Assembly: GCF_002936985.1 (NCBI RefSeq)
Contig: NZ_MPZN01000005.1
Span: 48,850 to 112,849 of the forward strand
Direction of reading: 5' to 3'
DNA length: 64,000 nucleotides
Source: Microterricola pindariensis
GTDB lineage: Bacteria > Actinomycetota > Actinomycetes > Actinomycetales > Microbacteriaceae
Shown here: piece after piece, positions 19,401 through 33,021 of the stretch
Position numbering within the stretch: the stretch's first letter is position 1
Layout of the letters: each line of letters starts with the position of its first letter
Notes under the pieces: model-generated
Told to the model about the DNA's origin: nothing
The model's database searches: none
The model's input: the letters and a program-made list of their open reading frames with translations, nothing else
Translations under genes and position numbers: made by a program

Positions 19401-19557
19401 GGGCCCAGATCGAGGCGTCGTTGACCGGGGTCTGCTTCACGTCGAAGCCGGCCGCCACGACGGCGGCACCGACGAGCACCGCGCCGATGATGCCGACCGC
19501 GATCCCCTGGATCAGCGGCCGCGGGATGCGGCGGCGCTCCGCCCGGGCGGCACGCAT
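13477..19557 (-). CDS. Giant Ig-like / fibronectin type III repeat membrane protein
   Basis: 2026 residues beginning with ATG fused to the kinase stop (TAATG). A basic N-terminus (MRAARAERRRIPRPL) and one membrane helix (~15-38) anchor a very long extracytoplasmic part. Residues ~45-420 resemble a beta-propeller-like sensor region (repeats ending in VD.A.P and GDG.). From ~440 a series of Ig/cadherin-like modules follows, marked by NDHDPNADVL (~440), VDPDGDPLF (~554), IDPDGDDVV (~947) and NDIDPTGG (~1045). Fn3-like modules occupy the last 500 residues. A Pro-rich spacer of PPVEPPVEP type lies near residue 1940. There is no LPXTG motif and no second membrane helix. Its position just after the kinase and before moxR suggests a surface filament or receptor managed by the MoxR/DUF58 pair. 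Ligand unknown. Confidence 0.85.
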   Translation of the reverse strand: MRAARAERRRIPRPLIQGIAVGIIGAVLVGAAVVAAGFDVKQTPVNDASIWALQSGDGNRYARVNTALGELDTIKTVPNPSALAQNAAHTLLLAQNNERLVDVDAVQPVDFDAGSTDYGHTPAGTVQVVSAADTIAYLTSTGSIFVARISDGAAATPLAVDPYAADEITDGAERRFYRSDAIALGDDGTLLSYSSAEQSVMRYSVPDAVVAGFDPVADGPTEGEPQLSLVADTWALLSEDGARLWLAGREAPVDPGVSAQFVMQAPSATGTTLYVADEHGLAGIGIRDGSVERVLGEQEGTIGTRLGVPAKPLLFGGEVWAAWLPSGTAQGTLWSSDGEARPLDFGARTLSDDAHPVFQGNGSRLILNDTQSGWVWTLPDGALVPSSQDWGVLSAEQELSSTEEEQAAEVFEPKPPTAEPDAFGVRAGALAVLPVLLNDHDPNADVLTVLPASLTPLPAEFGSLSVTDNSQSIAVRVAPGATGSASFSYAVTDGTRADGLNSELTTVTLTVHDELANSAPVWCGTDGCLARWPSPELAPGGTVTVPVLPGWVDPDGDPLFVSSALNQSGIGSVGTTQAGEVVYRHPNPAIEEPLTVAILVTVSDTRGATSERVLTLLVTPAPRLTATPFALTTAVGESLTIDPDAFVNGATGSIKIVSATAPPTAQGVTVMVNSGASTLDFTAANPGDYIVRYSVADAVAEVTSFVRVNVIAQDAATLSTTPVTVFVRPQADASVDVFTAVSNPSARVLLVSDPLPRPTPGAALEVSVVGQSLLRMRGTTADEQPGLLGVVGYTVSDGTGDPRFQTQGEASVYLLPAPTPQPPIAVADSIVVRAGTQIDIPVLENDLAPDGNRMALNPDSIVNQSGEGLAFAAGTILRYLAPETPGEYELRYTISTSGAPELSDTATVAVTVTPVGDNQKPVPRTLSGRVLSGESVRIPFDSFGIDPDGDDVVLDRVLTQPASGTASVSATGDAIVYNSVKGFRGPVQFDYRVRDAQGDTGSATVRIGVLDAQSDPSPITFSDYVQVQAGQSTQVVLHPGANDIDPTGGTLSLSAVQPDALPGSQEHAALSAHILSVNGDDPNAVVLKAGTEPGTMAFTYTVENSRGDTGVGLIVMTVVRASIPDFPVIADTVLTLDERAGFSNGIDVVSGKVTWTAGDVGGLTLSIWGEPHGVEAHGWSLSGEAPDAGLLLPFALTGTSFAGEVVTSYGFLRIPAEHEVILSLKPGLSPLKVKETESMAFDMAALVGVPSGEALQIDSDAVAASGQRAGGSCAVESGTRLRYTAGEGQPWTDSCIVPVRLVGGDAYTHLVVPIEVTPRDPQPELRPAAVTASPGSAAVSYDLQQMVHWQGKPDPASLVFVIEQTADQFVLTQNGSRLTVQALDTATPGRDNPVTVRLSSHPNTPPAVLILHVGPGPSALPKGGTIAQECSQAAGTSCLIDVIGAPGEANAFANTPLSLVSVSPSGTCTGVSFAVEDNRRVRASWSSDSPGGICLASFVVQDAQGTRSAAERNGSVTLDLQGFPRAPDAVTQVAYGDGTLTLAVRPGTAASAHPALQGFALLRDGIEVAACTPAGVCPPITGLANGERAVYEARAFNAAGRSLGAASTTAWAYQVPGMGTATATPVFDAAQTTLVQGVAELVIQNSDPSTQGYAINGRQFPVSTPGSGTTTITLALPVGPNTLTIQPLSRFERPSGTGPVDNLGSARVRVAGLPGVSASGQPTATERTVSAPQAQGEANNSARDGAYLYIATPSPASAVCRVDASGQNLQAVGNGSIASASTTIGGLQPFTTYNIDVCYSNGFGYAQLGLGSAFTWAQPAAPSGFSYTVSGADGNYTIDKPTSAQPTPTGYEVVFAGYPSDVWGGDPQISVKYCVPGSAERCSTAAPVPAAVPGRAWQTRFDGATLNQCSVGQPLSVTAAGRGLVGITSTAVTSYWYYVPPAPEPPVDPPVEPPVEPPVEPPVEPQVNPAAVPEPGGTWLEAAGSLPLPANATHIRDVAWQLSWTAPQTAGFTPIAGSFPAEVDCR

Positions 19558-20705
19558 TAGAGCGCCCTCAGCGCGGCCATGATGGCGACGGCCGCGGCGA
19601 CGCCGACGGCCGCGGCGGCCGACAGCTTGAGCCAGAGGTGGGACGGCTTGACTCTGGCGATGGTCGTGCCGTCGTCGCTCGGCTGCGCCGCGGCCTCGCG
19701 CGGCCGGGCCGCGCGGGCCTTGGCGCGGGCGCGCGCTCTGCTCCGGGAGTCCTCGGCGAGCACGGGGGCGACGATGGGCTGCCGCAGCAGCGTGTTGTCG
19801 AAGTCGATCGGGGCGCCGGCGAACGCCCACGCGTCGACGGCCACCTCCAGAGCGGTGGGGGTCAGGCCGATCTCGGCCTGCACGGCCCGGAGGAGCTCTG
19901 CGCAGTCCTTCATGGTCTGCGGCCGCTTGCGCGGGTCGAGGCTCATCATCTGGGCGAGGGCCGAGTTCAGACTCGCCGGCACGTCGGCACGGACGATCGG
20001 CGTGTACTTGGCCCGGCGGATGCGCTGGCGCAGTTGCTCTGTGGTGACCTTGTCGCCGTTGGCCGGCTCGAACGGGGTGCGCCCGGCCAGCAGCGAGTAG
20101 AGCGTGGCGCCGAAGCCCCACACCTCGCTGGACACGGTGCCGGTCGTGCGCTCCTCGATCACCTCGGGGGCGCTCCACGGCACGCTCATGGCGAAGAGCT
20201 CGGCCGCACTGGAGTGCGAGAGCGAGCTGGCGATGCCGAAGTCGCTGAGCACGGCGGTGCCGTAAGCGGTGTGCAGGATGTTGGACGGCTTGATGTCGCG
20301 GTGCAGCACCCCGGCGCGGTGCGCCGTCTCCAGGGCGCTGGCGATGCGCACGCCGACCTCGAGGGCGTCGGCCGTACTGAACGGGGTGCGCCGGAAGCGC
20401 CCGGCGGGGCCGCTCGGGCAGTACTCCATGACGAGGTACGGCCGGCCGTCGGCCGAGATGCTGGCCGAGTAGACGGTGAGGATCGAGGGGTGCGAGCTGA
20501 GCCGGGCCATGACGTCGGCCTCGGCGTTGAACATCCGCAGCACCTCGGCGTCGACGACGCTCTGCAGCAGCACCTTCACGGCGACCGAGCGGCGCGGCAG
20601 GTTCTGCTCAAACAGGAACACGTCGGCGAAGCCGCCGGCGCCGAGCGGGCGCACATAGTGGAAGCCGGAGAGCACGGGCGGTGTGGACGGGAGCCGGCTG
20701 GCCAT
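19557..20705 (-). CDS. Membrane-anchored Ser/Thr protein kinase
   Basis: 382 residues from an ATG preceded by a GGGGGAG Shine-Dalgarno; a longer frame exists but starts in the leader. The Hanks-type kinase domain spans ~13-275: Gly-loop GAGGFADVF, VAVKVLLQ with the catalytic Lys, HRDIKPSNIL, DFGIASS and APEVIEE. A basic linker leads to a C-terminal membrane helix (LSAAAAVGVAAAVAIMAAL). No PASTA repeats or other extracellular sensor follows the helix, so signal sensing probably depends on a partner, plausibly the giant Ig-like protein encoded next with a TAATG overlap. This is the first gene of the operon that also encodes FHA, PP2C and the DESTR-repeat protein. Catalytic residues are intact. 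Confidence 0.93.
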   Translation of the reverse strand: MASRLPSTPPVLSGFHYVRPLGAGGFADVFLFEQNLPRRSVAVKVLLQSVVDAEVLRMFNAEADVMARLSSHPSILTVYSASISADGRPYLVMEYCPSGPAGRFRRTPFSTADALEVGVRIASALETAHRAGVLHRDIKPSNILHTAYGTAVLSDFGIASSLSHSSAAELFAMSVPWSAPEVIEERTTGTVSSEVWGFGATLYSLLAGRTPFEPANGDKVTTEQLRQRIRRAKYTPIVRADVPASLNSALAQMMSLDPRKRPQTMKDCAELLRAVQAEIGLTPTALEVAVDAWAFAGAPIDFDNTLLRQPIVAPVLAEDSRSRARARAKARAARPREAAAQPSDDGTTIARVKPSHLWLKLSAAAAVGVAAAVAIMAALRAL

Positions 20706-20892
20706 CACAGTGCTCCCCCGTTCCGTCGCGTTGTGTGACTGGGAGCATCCCAGTCGGCATCTGCCAGGCGGCATCCGGGCCAGGCAGCTGCCCTCCCTAG
20801 CCTAAATTACAGATGCTCAACTCATACACTCGGCTCCCCGCGCGGCCCGGTAATCGTTACAGCCGAGACGCACGGGAAGCTCGGGAAGCACG
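20706..20892 (-). other. Leader and promoter region of the kinase operon
   Basis: No gene is seen here. It contains a perfect 7-bp inverted repeat ACTGGGA-GCA-TCCCAGT at 20738-20754, which would form a small hairpin in the 5' leader of the kinase operon. It also has a short palindrome GTAATCGTTAC further upstream. I could not identify a convincing promoter. Confidence 0.4.
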
Positions 20893-20931
20893 AAGGCCCC
20901 GGATGCCGCGTGGAGCGGCATCCGGAGCCTT
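20893..20931 (-). terminator. Terminator hairpin after rpoC
   Basis: Inverted repeat with 17-bp arms (one mismatch) around a 5-nt loop: AAGGC..CCGGATGCCGC pairs with GCGGCATCCGG.GCCTT. It lies about 20 nt beyond the rpoC stop. There is no clean U-tract, so termination could depend partly on the very stable stem. Confidence 0.75.
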
Positions 20932-20951
20932 GTGTGTTGAGCGGCTACAGG

Positions 20952-24845
<3,894 letters not shown>

Positions 24846-24889
24846 TTTCTCTCCTTGGAAAGTTTCTGAAGTCTTCACTGAGGCCGGGT

Positions 24890-28378
<3,489 letters not shown>

Positions 28379-28524
28379 GGAAATAACCTCCGTGGACCCC
28401 GTCGGGTCGTTACGATCAGTAAGGAGAACTCCGCAGACGCTCAATGCGTGGCGCCTCGAAAACGAGGAGACACAGGGCCGACCGCAATATGAGGGCATAG
28501 AAATGTCTGGGAGCGCAAAGATCA

Positions 28525-28553
28525 ACTATAGGCGCTCTGGCGCGCCGTGTCCA
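28525..28553 (-). promoter_or_regulatory. rpoB promoter
   Basis: On the minus strand, -35 TGGACA and -10 TATAGT are separated by exactly 17 bp, close to the housekeeping sigma consensus. It would start transcription near 28518 and give a leader of about 140 nt before the rpoB TTG. Confidence 0.75.
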
Positions 28554-28561
28554 GCGAAATG

Positions 28562-28590
28562 TTGACCTGCTTTGGATTCTCGGGTATAAC
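28562..28590 (+). promoter_or_regulatory. Divergent promoter facing away from rpoB
   Basis: On the plus strand, -35 TTGACC and -10 TATAAC are separated by 17 bp. It is back to back with the rpoB promoter, with only 8 bp between the two -35 boxes. It points to the spermidine-synthase-like gene 230 bp downstream and would transcribe the two hairpins at 28657-28716. Confidence 0.65.
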
Positions 28591-28656
28591 GCAGCTTCGC
28601 GCTGCGGCCGCCCCCGAGGCCCGGCGTCGGCCAGGCGGGGTGATGCCGCCCGCGCC

Positions 28657-28716
28657 CGCAGAAACGCCTGCTCCGCGCCAGTTTCTGCGCTCTACGCCCG
28701 CTGAAATGGCGTAGAG
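28657..28716 (+). other. Two tandem stem-loops in the upstream region of the spermidine-synthase-like gene
   Basis: CGCAGAAAC (28657-28665) pairs with GTTTCTGCG (28681-28689). CTCTACGCC (28690-28698) pairs with GGCGTAGAG (28708-28716). Both stems are perfect 9-bp helices and abut each other. They lie between a plus-strand promoter and the next gene. They could be a short structured RNA, an attenuator or REP-like elements. The rest of the 28379-28827 gap contains no gene that I can support. Confidence 0.5.
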
Positions 28717-28815
28717 GGCACGAAGTGGCGCGGGCGGATGCCGGCGGCTGCGGCCTCCGCTGCGGCATCCGCTGCGGCATCCGCACGCTGCCGGGTGGAG
28801 GGGCCGGCGGGGCCG

Positions 28816-28821
28816 TACCCT
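28816..28821 (+). promoter_or_regulatory. -10 box of a probable leaderless promoter
   Basis: TACCCT ends 6 nt before the ATG of the spermidine-synthase-like gene, the same geometry as at four other genes in the window. It would give a leaderless mRNA in addition to any transcript from the upstream 28562-28590 promoter. Confidence 0.4.
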
Positions 28822-28827
28822 TGAGGC

Positions 28828-29703
28828 ATGGTCTCACGGCGCGGCAACGACGATATTCCGAGCGTGAAGCTCGCCCTCAGCGGTCTCCTGGCGGAGGTCA
28901 CGCCGGACGAGTACGTGGACGGCGCGTACCAGCTCGTCGTCGACGGCACCCCGCAGTCGCACGTGAACATGGCGGACCCGAGCGAGCTGTTCTTCGAGTA
29001 CATCCAGCGCATGGGCCACGCGATCGACCTGATCGGCGACCCGGGCGAGCCGATCACCGCCGTGCACCTGGGCGCGGGAGCGCTCACCATCCCCCGCTAC
29101 GTCGAGGCCACCCGGCCCGGCTCGCGGCAGCAGGTGGTCGAGATCGAGAGCGACCTCGTCGACCTCGTGCGCACGGCGCTGCCGTGGTCGAAGCGGGCCC
29201 AGATCCGGGTGCGGCACGGCGACGCCCGCGAGGTGCTCGGCAAGCTGCCCGCCGGCCTCCGCGGCACCGTCGACCTCGTCGTGATCGACATCTTCTCCGG
29301 CGCGCGCACGCCGGCCCACGTCACCAGCCGCGAGTTCTACGAGCTGGCCGCCCCGCTGCTCTCGCCCCGCGGCGTGATGCTCGTCAATGTGGCCGACGGC
29401 CCCGGCTCCGCGTTCGCCAAGGCGCAGGCGGCGACGCTCCGCTCGGTGCTGCCGCACGTGATCGCGATGGCCGAGGCCCAGGTGCTGAAGGGGCGCCGCT
29501 TCGGCAACTTCGTGTTCGTGGCCGCGCCGAACCCCATCGACACGGACTGGCTGCCGCGCCTGCTCGCGGGCGGCCCGCACCCGGCCAAGGTGATCGACGG
29601 CGCCGAGCTCGACGCGTTCGCGAACGCCGGCACGATCGTGACGGACGCCACGGCGATCGCCTCCCCTCTGCCGGAGCGCACCATCTTCACGCTGAAGCGC
29701 TAG
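28828..29703 (+). CDS. Spermidine-synthase-like (polyamine aminopropyltransferase fold) protein
   Basis: 291 residues with a class I methyltransferase-like Rossmann fold of the spermidine synthase family. Motifs: VHLGAGALTIPRYV (glycine-rich loop), VEIESDLVDLVR (acidic residue after strand 2), VRHGDAREVL and DLVVIDIFSG. The family moves aminopropyl groups or, in shortened actinobacterial members, may act as a methyltransferase. I do not see the full decarboxylated-SAM/putrescine site, so polyamine synthesis is not certain. It is soluble with no membrane segment. It is transcribed divergently from rpoB and is not obviously in an operon with the downstream lipoprotein gene, because an inverted repeat separates them. 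Confidence 0.8.
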   Translation: MVSRRGNDDIPSVKLALSGLLAEVTPDEYVDGAYQLVVDGTPQSHVNMADPSELFFEYIQRMGHAIDLIGDPGEPITAVHLGAGALTIPRYVEATRPGSRQQVVEIESDLVDLVRTALPWSKRAQIRVRHGDAREVLGKLPAGLRGTVDLVVIDIFSGARTPAHVTSREFYELAAPLLSPRGVMLVNVADGPGSAFAKAQAATLRSVLPHVIAMAEAQVLKGRRFGNFVFVAAPNPIDTDWLPRLLAGGPHPAKVIDGAELDAFANAGTIVTDATAIASPLPERTIFTLKR

Positions 29704-29725
29704 CCGACCGCCGGCAGGCCTCGCC

Positions 29726-29791
29726 GAAAAACAGGAGGAGAGCGGTGCGGGGCTCTGCTGCGGGCGTCGCACCCGCCTGGTCCTGTTTTTC
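29726..29791. terminator. Inverted repeat, probable terminator after the spermidine-synthase-like gene
   Basis: GAAAAACAGGA (29726-29736) and TCCTGTTTTTC (29781-29791) are perfect 11-bp complementary arms around a 44-nt GC-rich insert that can itself fold. The right arm supplies a T-run on the plus strand and the left arm supplies one on the minus strand, so it could stop transcription from either side. Confidence 0.5.
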
Positions 29792-29867
29792 TGCGGGCGC
29801 GCGGCCCGGCATGGACGGCGGGCGTTCGCGCGCGCAGACTGGGAGTGACCAGGAGGCGGGAGGCCAG

Positions 29868-31121
29868 GTGCGCGGGGACGGGCGAGCGAGAGCGCTGCTG
29901 GTCGCAGTGCTGCTCAGCGGGCTGTGCGGCGGGCTGTGCGGCGGGCTGCTGAGCGGCTGCACCGCGCCGCTGCCGCAGCCGACAGCCACGTCGACGCCGC
30001 CGGCGGCGCCGCGCCCCACGGCGAGCGCCGGCGAATCGGCGCTGCCGGTTGTGGTTCCGGTGCAGCCGATCGGCGAGCCGAGCAGCGTGGCCACGGGCCT
30101 CGACGCGCCCTGGTCGATCTTGAGGATGACGGCGGCCAGCGTCGGCGCGGAGGCGCCGCCCGTCACCACCGCCGACGGCACGGCCCTGCCGGAGGAGACG
30201 ACCCTCATCAGCGAGCGCGACAGCGGGGACGTGCTCGAGCTGCTGGTGGACGGCAGCCTCCGTGTGACCGGCACCGTCGCCGACGTGGCCCCGGGCGGCG
30301 AGGGCGGCCTGCTCGGCCTCGCCGCCAGGGCCGAGGAGGCCGACGGCCCGGCTGGTTCTCCTGGCACCTGGGTGTACGCCTACTTCACGAGCGAGTCAGA
30401 CAACCGCATCGTGCGGATGCCGTTGCAGGGGGCGGCCGGCTCACTCGCCCTCGGCCCGGCCGAGCTCGTGGCCAGCGGCATCCCGCGCGCCGCCAACCAC
30501 GACGGCGGCCGCATCGCGTTCGGCCCGGACGGCATGCTCTACGCCACCACCGGCGATGCCGGCAACCGCGACGGCGCGCAGAACCCCGACTACCTGGGCG
30601 GCAAGATCCTGCGGATGACGCCGACGGGCGCCGTGCCGGCCGGCAACCCCTTCGGCACCCTCGTCTGGAGCCTCGGGCACCGCAACCCGCAGGGCATCGG
30701 CTGGGACTCCCGCGGGCGCCTCTGGGCCGCCGAGTTCGGCCAGAACACCTGGGACGAGCTCAACCAGGTGACCCCGGGTGGCAACTATGGCTGGCCGGTC
30801 GTCGAGGGCGCGGCCGGCGACGCCCGCTTCCTCGACCCGGTGCTGCAGTGGTCGACGGACGAGGCCAGCCCGAGCGGGCTGGCGGTCGTCGACGACACCG
30901 TGTTCATCGCGGCCCTGCGCGGCGAGCGCCTCTGGCGGTGGGCGCCGGACTCCGGCCAGCCGGCCTCGCCCTGGTTCGTCGGCGAGTTCGGGCGCCTCCG
31001 CGACGTGGCGGCCGGGCCGGATGGCACGCTCTGGTTCCTCAGCAACAACGCCGACGGGCGCGGATCGCCACGGGACGGCGACGACCACCTCTGGCAGGTG
31101 GCGCTCGAACCGGCGGGCTGA
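29868..31121 (+). CDS. PQQ-dependent sugar dehydrogenase-like lipoprotein (glucose/sorbosone dehydrogenase family)
   Basis: 417 residues from a GTG with a GGGAGG sequence just upstream; an ATG at 29811 is the alternative start. A lipoprotein signal peptide is visible, ending in the lipobox LLSGC at about residue 31, so the protein is exported and lipid-anchored. A Pro/Thr/Ala-rich linker leads to a six-bladed propeller of the GSDH family with HDGGRIAFGPDGMLYATTGD, HRNPQGIGWD, EFGQNTWDELN and GGNYGWPVVEG. Homologues oxidise aldose sugars using PQQ, but many actinobacterial members have no proven substrate. It is preceded by an inverted repeat and followed by an unrelated TPR-like gene. Confidence 0.88.
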   Translation: MRGDGRARALLVAVLLSGLCGGLCGGLLSGCTAPLPQPTATSTPPAAPRPTASAGESALPVVVPVQPIGEPSSVATGLDAPWSILRMTAASVGAEAPPVTTADGTALPEETTLISERDSGDVLELLVDGSLRVTGTVADVAPGGEGGLLGLAARAEEADGPAGSPGTWVYAYFTSESDNRIVRMPLQGAAGSLALGPAELVASGIPRAANHDGGRIAFGPDGMLYATTGDAGNRDGAQNPDYLGGKILRMTPTGAVPAGNPFGTLVWSLGHRNPQGIGWDSRGRLWAAEFGQNTWDELNQVTPGGNYGWPVVEGAAGDARFLDPVLQWSTDEASPSGLAVVDDTVFIAALRGERLWRWAPDSGQPASPWFVGEFGRLRDVAAGPDGTLWFLSNNADGRGSPRDGDDHLWQVALEPAG

Positions 31122-31239
31122 GCGTCGCCGGTTGGGTGACCGGGCGCGCGAAGTGGCGGCGTGCCGACCCGTTGCGGGTTATCGTGGAGGAGAACACCCC
31201 GCCACGCGAGAGCCTCGCGACGCACGTCTGGAAGAACCC

Positions 31240-31800
31240 CTGAGCATCATTCTTGGCTACGACCCCGTCACCCTGCGCGAGAAAGTCGACCTGCAGGCCG
31301 CCGACGAGCGGCTCTCCGAGATCGCGGAGCTGCGCAGCCTGAGCGCGCTGGCCGAGCGCACCTCCCTGCTCCGCCTGCTCGGCCGGCTGGACGAGGCCTT
31401 CGAGGTCGCCAACGAGGCGCTGCGCCTGACCCGCTTCACCGGCGACCGCAAGGACAACGTCACGGCCAGGCTGCGCCGGGCCCAGGTGCTGCAGTTCCAG
31501 GGCAAGCTGCCCGAGGCGGAGTCCGAGATGACGGCCGTGATCGAGGATGCCGCCACGCACGAGTGGACCCGCATCGAGGCCTTCGCCCGGCAGCACCGCG
31601 GCAAGGTGCACTTCGACGCCGGCGACCTGGCATCCGCCCTCATCGACTTCAAGGCGGCGGTGTTCCTGCGCGAGAAGCACAACGCACCGGCCGACCAGAT
31701 GGAGGCCTCGTTGACCTCGGTGCTGGTCGTCGAGTCGATGCTCGCCGAGTCGATGATGCAGACGCTGCCAATCTCCGGGCGCATTGTCCGGGACAGCTAG
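31240..31800 (+). CDS. TPR-like helical protein of unknown function
   Basis: About 186 residues, all-helical. It has tetratricopeptide-like pairs such as LGRLDEAFEVANEALRLT, FQGKLPEAESEMTAVIED and HFDAGDLASALIDFKAAV. No signal peptide or membrane helix is seen. The start is uncertain. Conserved-looking sequence begins at SIILGYDPVTLREKV, and a CTG at 31240 preceded by GGAAG is my working start; an in-frame GTG at 31153 is possible. The nearest ATG upstream lies inside the sugar dehydrogenase gene and is unlikely. A GGAGGAG sequence and a small CGCGAG-AGC-CTCGCG hairpin precede it. Likely a protein-binding scaffold; nothing more specific can be said. Confidence 0.7.
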   Translation: MSIILGYDPVTLREKVDLQAADERLSEIAELRSLSALAERTSLLRLLGRLDEAFEVANEALRLTRFTGDRKDNVTARLRRAQVLQFQGKLPEAESEMTAVIEDAATHEWTRIEAFARQHRGKVHFDAGDLASALIDFKAAVFLREKHNAPADQMEASLTSVLVVESMLAESMMQTLPISGRIVRDS

Positions 31801-31833
31801 CATTCGCCAGTACACGGCGTCGGTGCCGCGCAG

Positions 31834-31839
31834 TATTCT
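31834..31839 (+). promoter_or_regulatory. -10 box of a probable leaderless promoter
   Basis: TATTCT ends 6 nt before the ATG of the SprT-like gene. No Shine-Dalgarno is present in the intervening bases, which supports leaderless translation. Confidence 0.45.
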
Positions 31840-31845
31840 CATGCC

Positions 31846-32361
31846 ATGGCTGATCTCGAGCGCGTGAGGCACTGGGCGAACGCCCTGATTGCCCTGCACC
31901 TGGACCCGGCCGTCTGGACGTTCGGCTTCGACAATGCCAAGAAGCGCGCTGGCCTGTGCAACTTCACCGCGAAGCACATCACCGTCTCGCGCTATCTGGC
32001 CGCCCGCTACGACGACGACGAGATCCACCAGATCCTGTTGCACGAGGTCGCCCACGCACTGGTCGGCCCGCGCGCCGGGCACGGCCCGCGGTGGGCGGCG
32101 GCGGCCAGGGAGCTCGGCTACGAGGGCGAGCGCACCCACCACGGAGAGATCGCCGACGAGCTCGCGCCCTGGCTCGGCCACTGCCCGGCCGGGCACGCCC
32201 ACTACCGCTACCGCAAGCCGGTGCGCGATCTCTCCTGCGGGCTCTGCGGGCGCGGCTTCTCGATGGCGAACCTGATCGCCTGGGAGCACCGCGTGATCAC
32301 TCCCGCCGCACGGCGCCTCGCGGCGGCGGGCGACGGCGCGCGCACGAGCCGCCCAGAGTAA
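31846..32361 (+). CDS. SprT-like zinc metalloprotein
   Basis: 171 residues with the SprT/Spartan-like zinc protease motif HEVAHAL around residue 67. It is preceded by NFTAKHITVSRYLAARYDDD, which is characteristic of the family, and followed by a third potential ligand region (GHGPRW). A C-terminal zinc-ribbon-like segment is present (CPAGH then CGLCG). Related proteins cleave DNA-protein crosslinks in eukaryotes; bacterial SprT-like proteins are uncharacterised. Cytoplasmic. It is followed closely by the CGNR regulator gene on the same strand, but each has its own probable -10 box. Confidence 0.85.
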   Translation: MADLERVRHWANALIALHLDPAVWTFGFDNAKKRAGLCNFTAKHITVSRYLAARYDDDEIHQILLHEVAHALVGPRAGHGPRWAAAARELGYEGERTHHGEIADELAPWLGHCPAGHAHYRYRKPVRDLSCGLCGRGFSMANLIAWEHRVITPAARRLAAAGDGARTSRPE

Positions 32362-32366
32362 CCCGA

Positions 32367-32372
32367 TACCGT
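32367..32372 (+). promoter_or_regulatory. -10 box of a probable leaderless promoter
   Basis: TACCGT ends 6 nt before the ATG of the CGNR zinc-finger gene, the same spacing as at the preceding SprT-like gene. Confidence 0.45.
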
Positions 32373-32378
32373 AGTTAC

Positions 32379-33005
32379 ATGGCAGTTGCGAGCGTTGTGA
32401 TCCCCACGGGGCAGTGGTTGACCCCGGATGACGGCACACGCTGGTGGTTCGATTCCGGCTCCGCCGCGCTCGATTTCGCCTATACCGGCCCCATCGTGGC
32501 CGACCCCAGCGACGACTCCGGCGCCGGTGCCGAGTTGCTGCCGGCCCTGGACGACCTGCTGCAGTGGCTCGGCGAGCGCTTCGGCTCGGTGCAGGGCACG
32601 CCCCGGCCCGGCGACCTCGACGACGCCATCGGGCTGCGCGACTCGATCGCCCGGCTGGCCGTCGCCGCCGCGGCGGGCGAGGAGCTGCCGGCATCCGACA
32701 TCGACATCGTCAACCTGTTCGCGGCAACCCCCGACGTTCCGCCAGCGCTGCCCGGTGGCAGCCGCCAGGCCGGGCACGCCAGCGTGCGGGTGCCGCAGGC
32801 GCTCTCGACGCTCGCCCGCGAGGCCGTGCGCCTGTTCGGGCCGGAGGCCGGCGGGCGCATCCACGCCTGCTCGGCCGATGACTGCTCGATCATCTACCTG
32901 GACACGTCGCGGGCGGGCAGCCGGCGCTGGTGCTCGATGCAGCGCTGCGGCAACCGGGCCAAGGTGCGCAAGCACCGGGCGAAGGCCGCGGCTCAGGCCG
33001 AGTAG
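32379..33005 (+). CDS. CGNR zinc-finger (ABATE-domain) regulator
   Basis: 208 residues. The C-terminus holds the CGNR zinc finger: CSADDC about 21 residues before CSMQRCGNRAKVRKHR, with four cysteines and the diagnostic CGNR. The N-terminal ~150 residues match the ABATE domain, proposed to bind a small ligand. Such proteins are considered stress-linked transcription factors in Actinobacteria. The ATG lies 6 nt after a TACCGT -10 box, so the mRNA is probably leaderless. It is convergent with the IclR gene of the B6 island, with only 16 bp between stop codons, so a functional link is not implied. Confidence 0.88.
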   Translation: MAVASVVIPTGQWLTPDDGTRWWFDSGSAALDFAYTGPIVADPSDDSGAGAELLPALDDLLQWLGERFGSVQGTPRPGDLDDAIGLRDSIARLAVAAAAGEELPASDIDIVNLFAATPDVPPALPGGSRQAGHASVRVPQALSTLAREAVRLFGPEAGGRIHACSADDCSIIYLDTSRAGSRRWCSMQRCGNRAKVRKHRAKAAAQAE

Positions 33006-33021
33006 GGCTCTACCGCTGGGC

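Noticed and set aside
15274..19560. A 1428-codon open frame on the plus strand opposite the giant Ig-like gene
   Set aside because: It is an antisense shadow caused by high GC and codon bias; the translation is rich in Arg, Asp, Gly and Val with no domain, and the minus-strand frame has clear modules.
28526..28837. A 103-codon minus-strand frame upstream of rpoB
   Set aside because: It covers two promoters and hairpins and lacks protein character, so it is noncoding.
31834..31845. TATTCTCATG upstream of the SprT-like gene as another B6-island operator
   Set aside because: No matching TATGAGAA half-site occurs 30 bp downstream, and the bases are explained by the -10 box.
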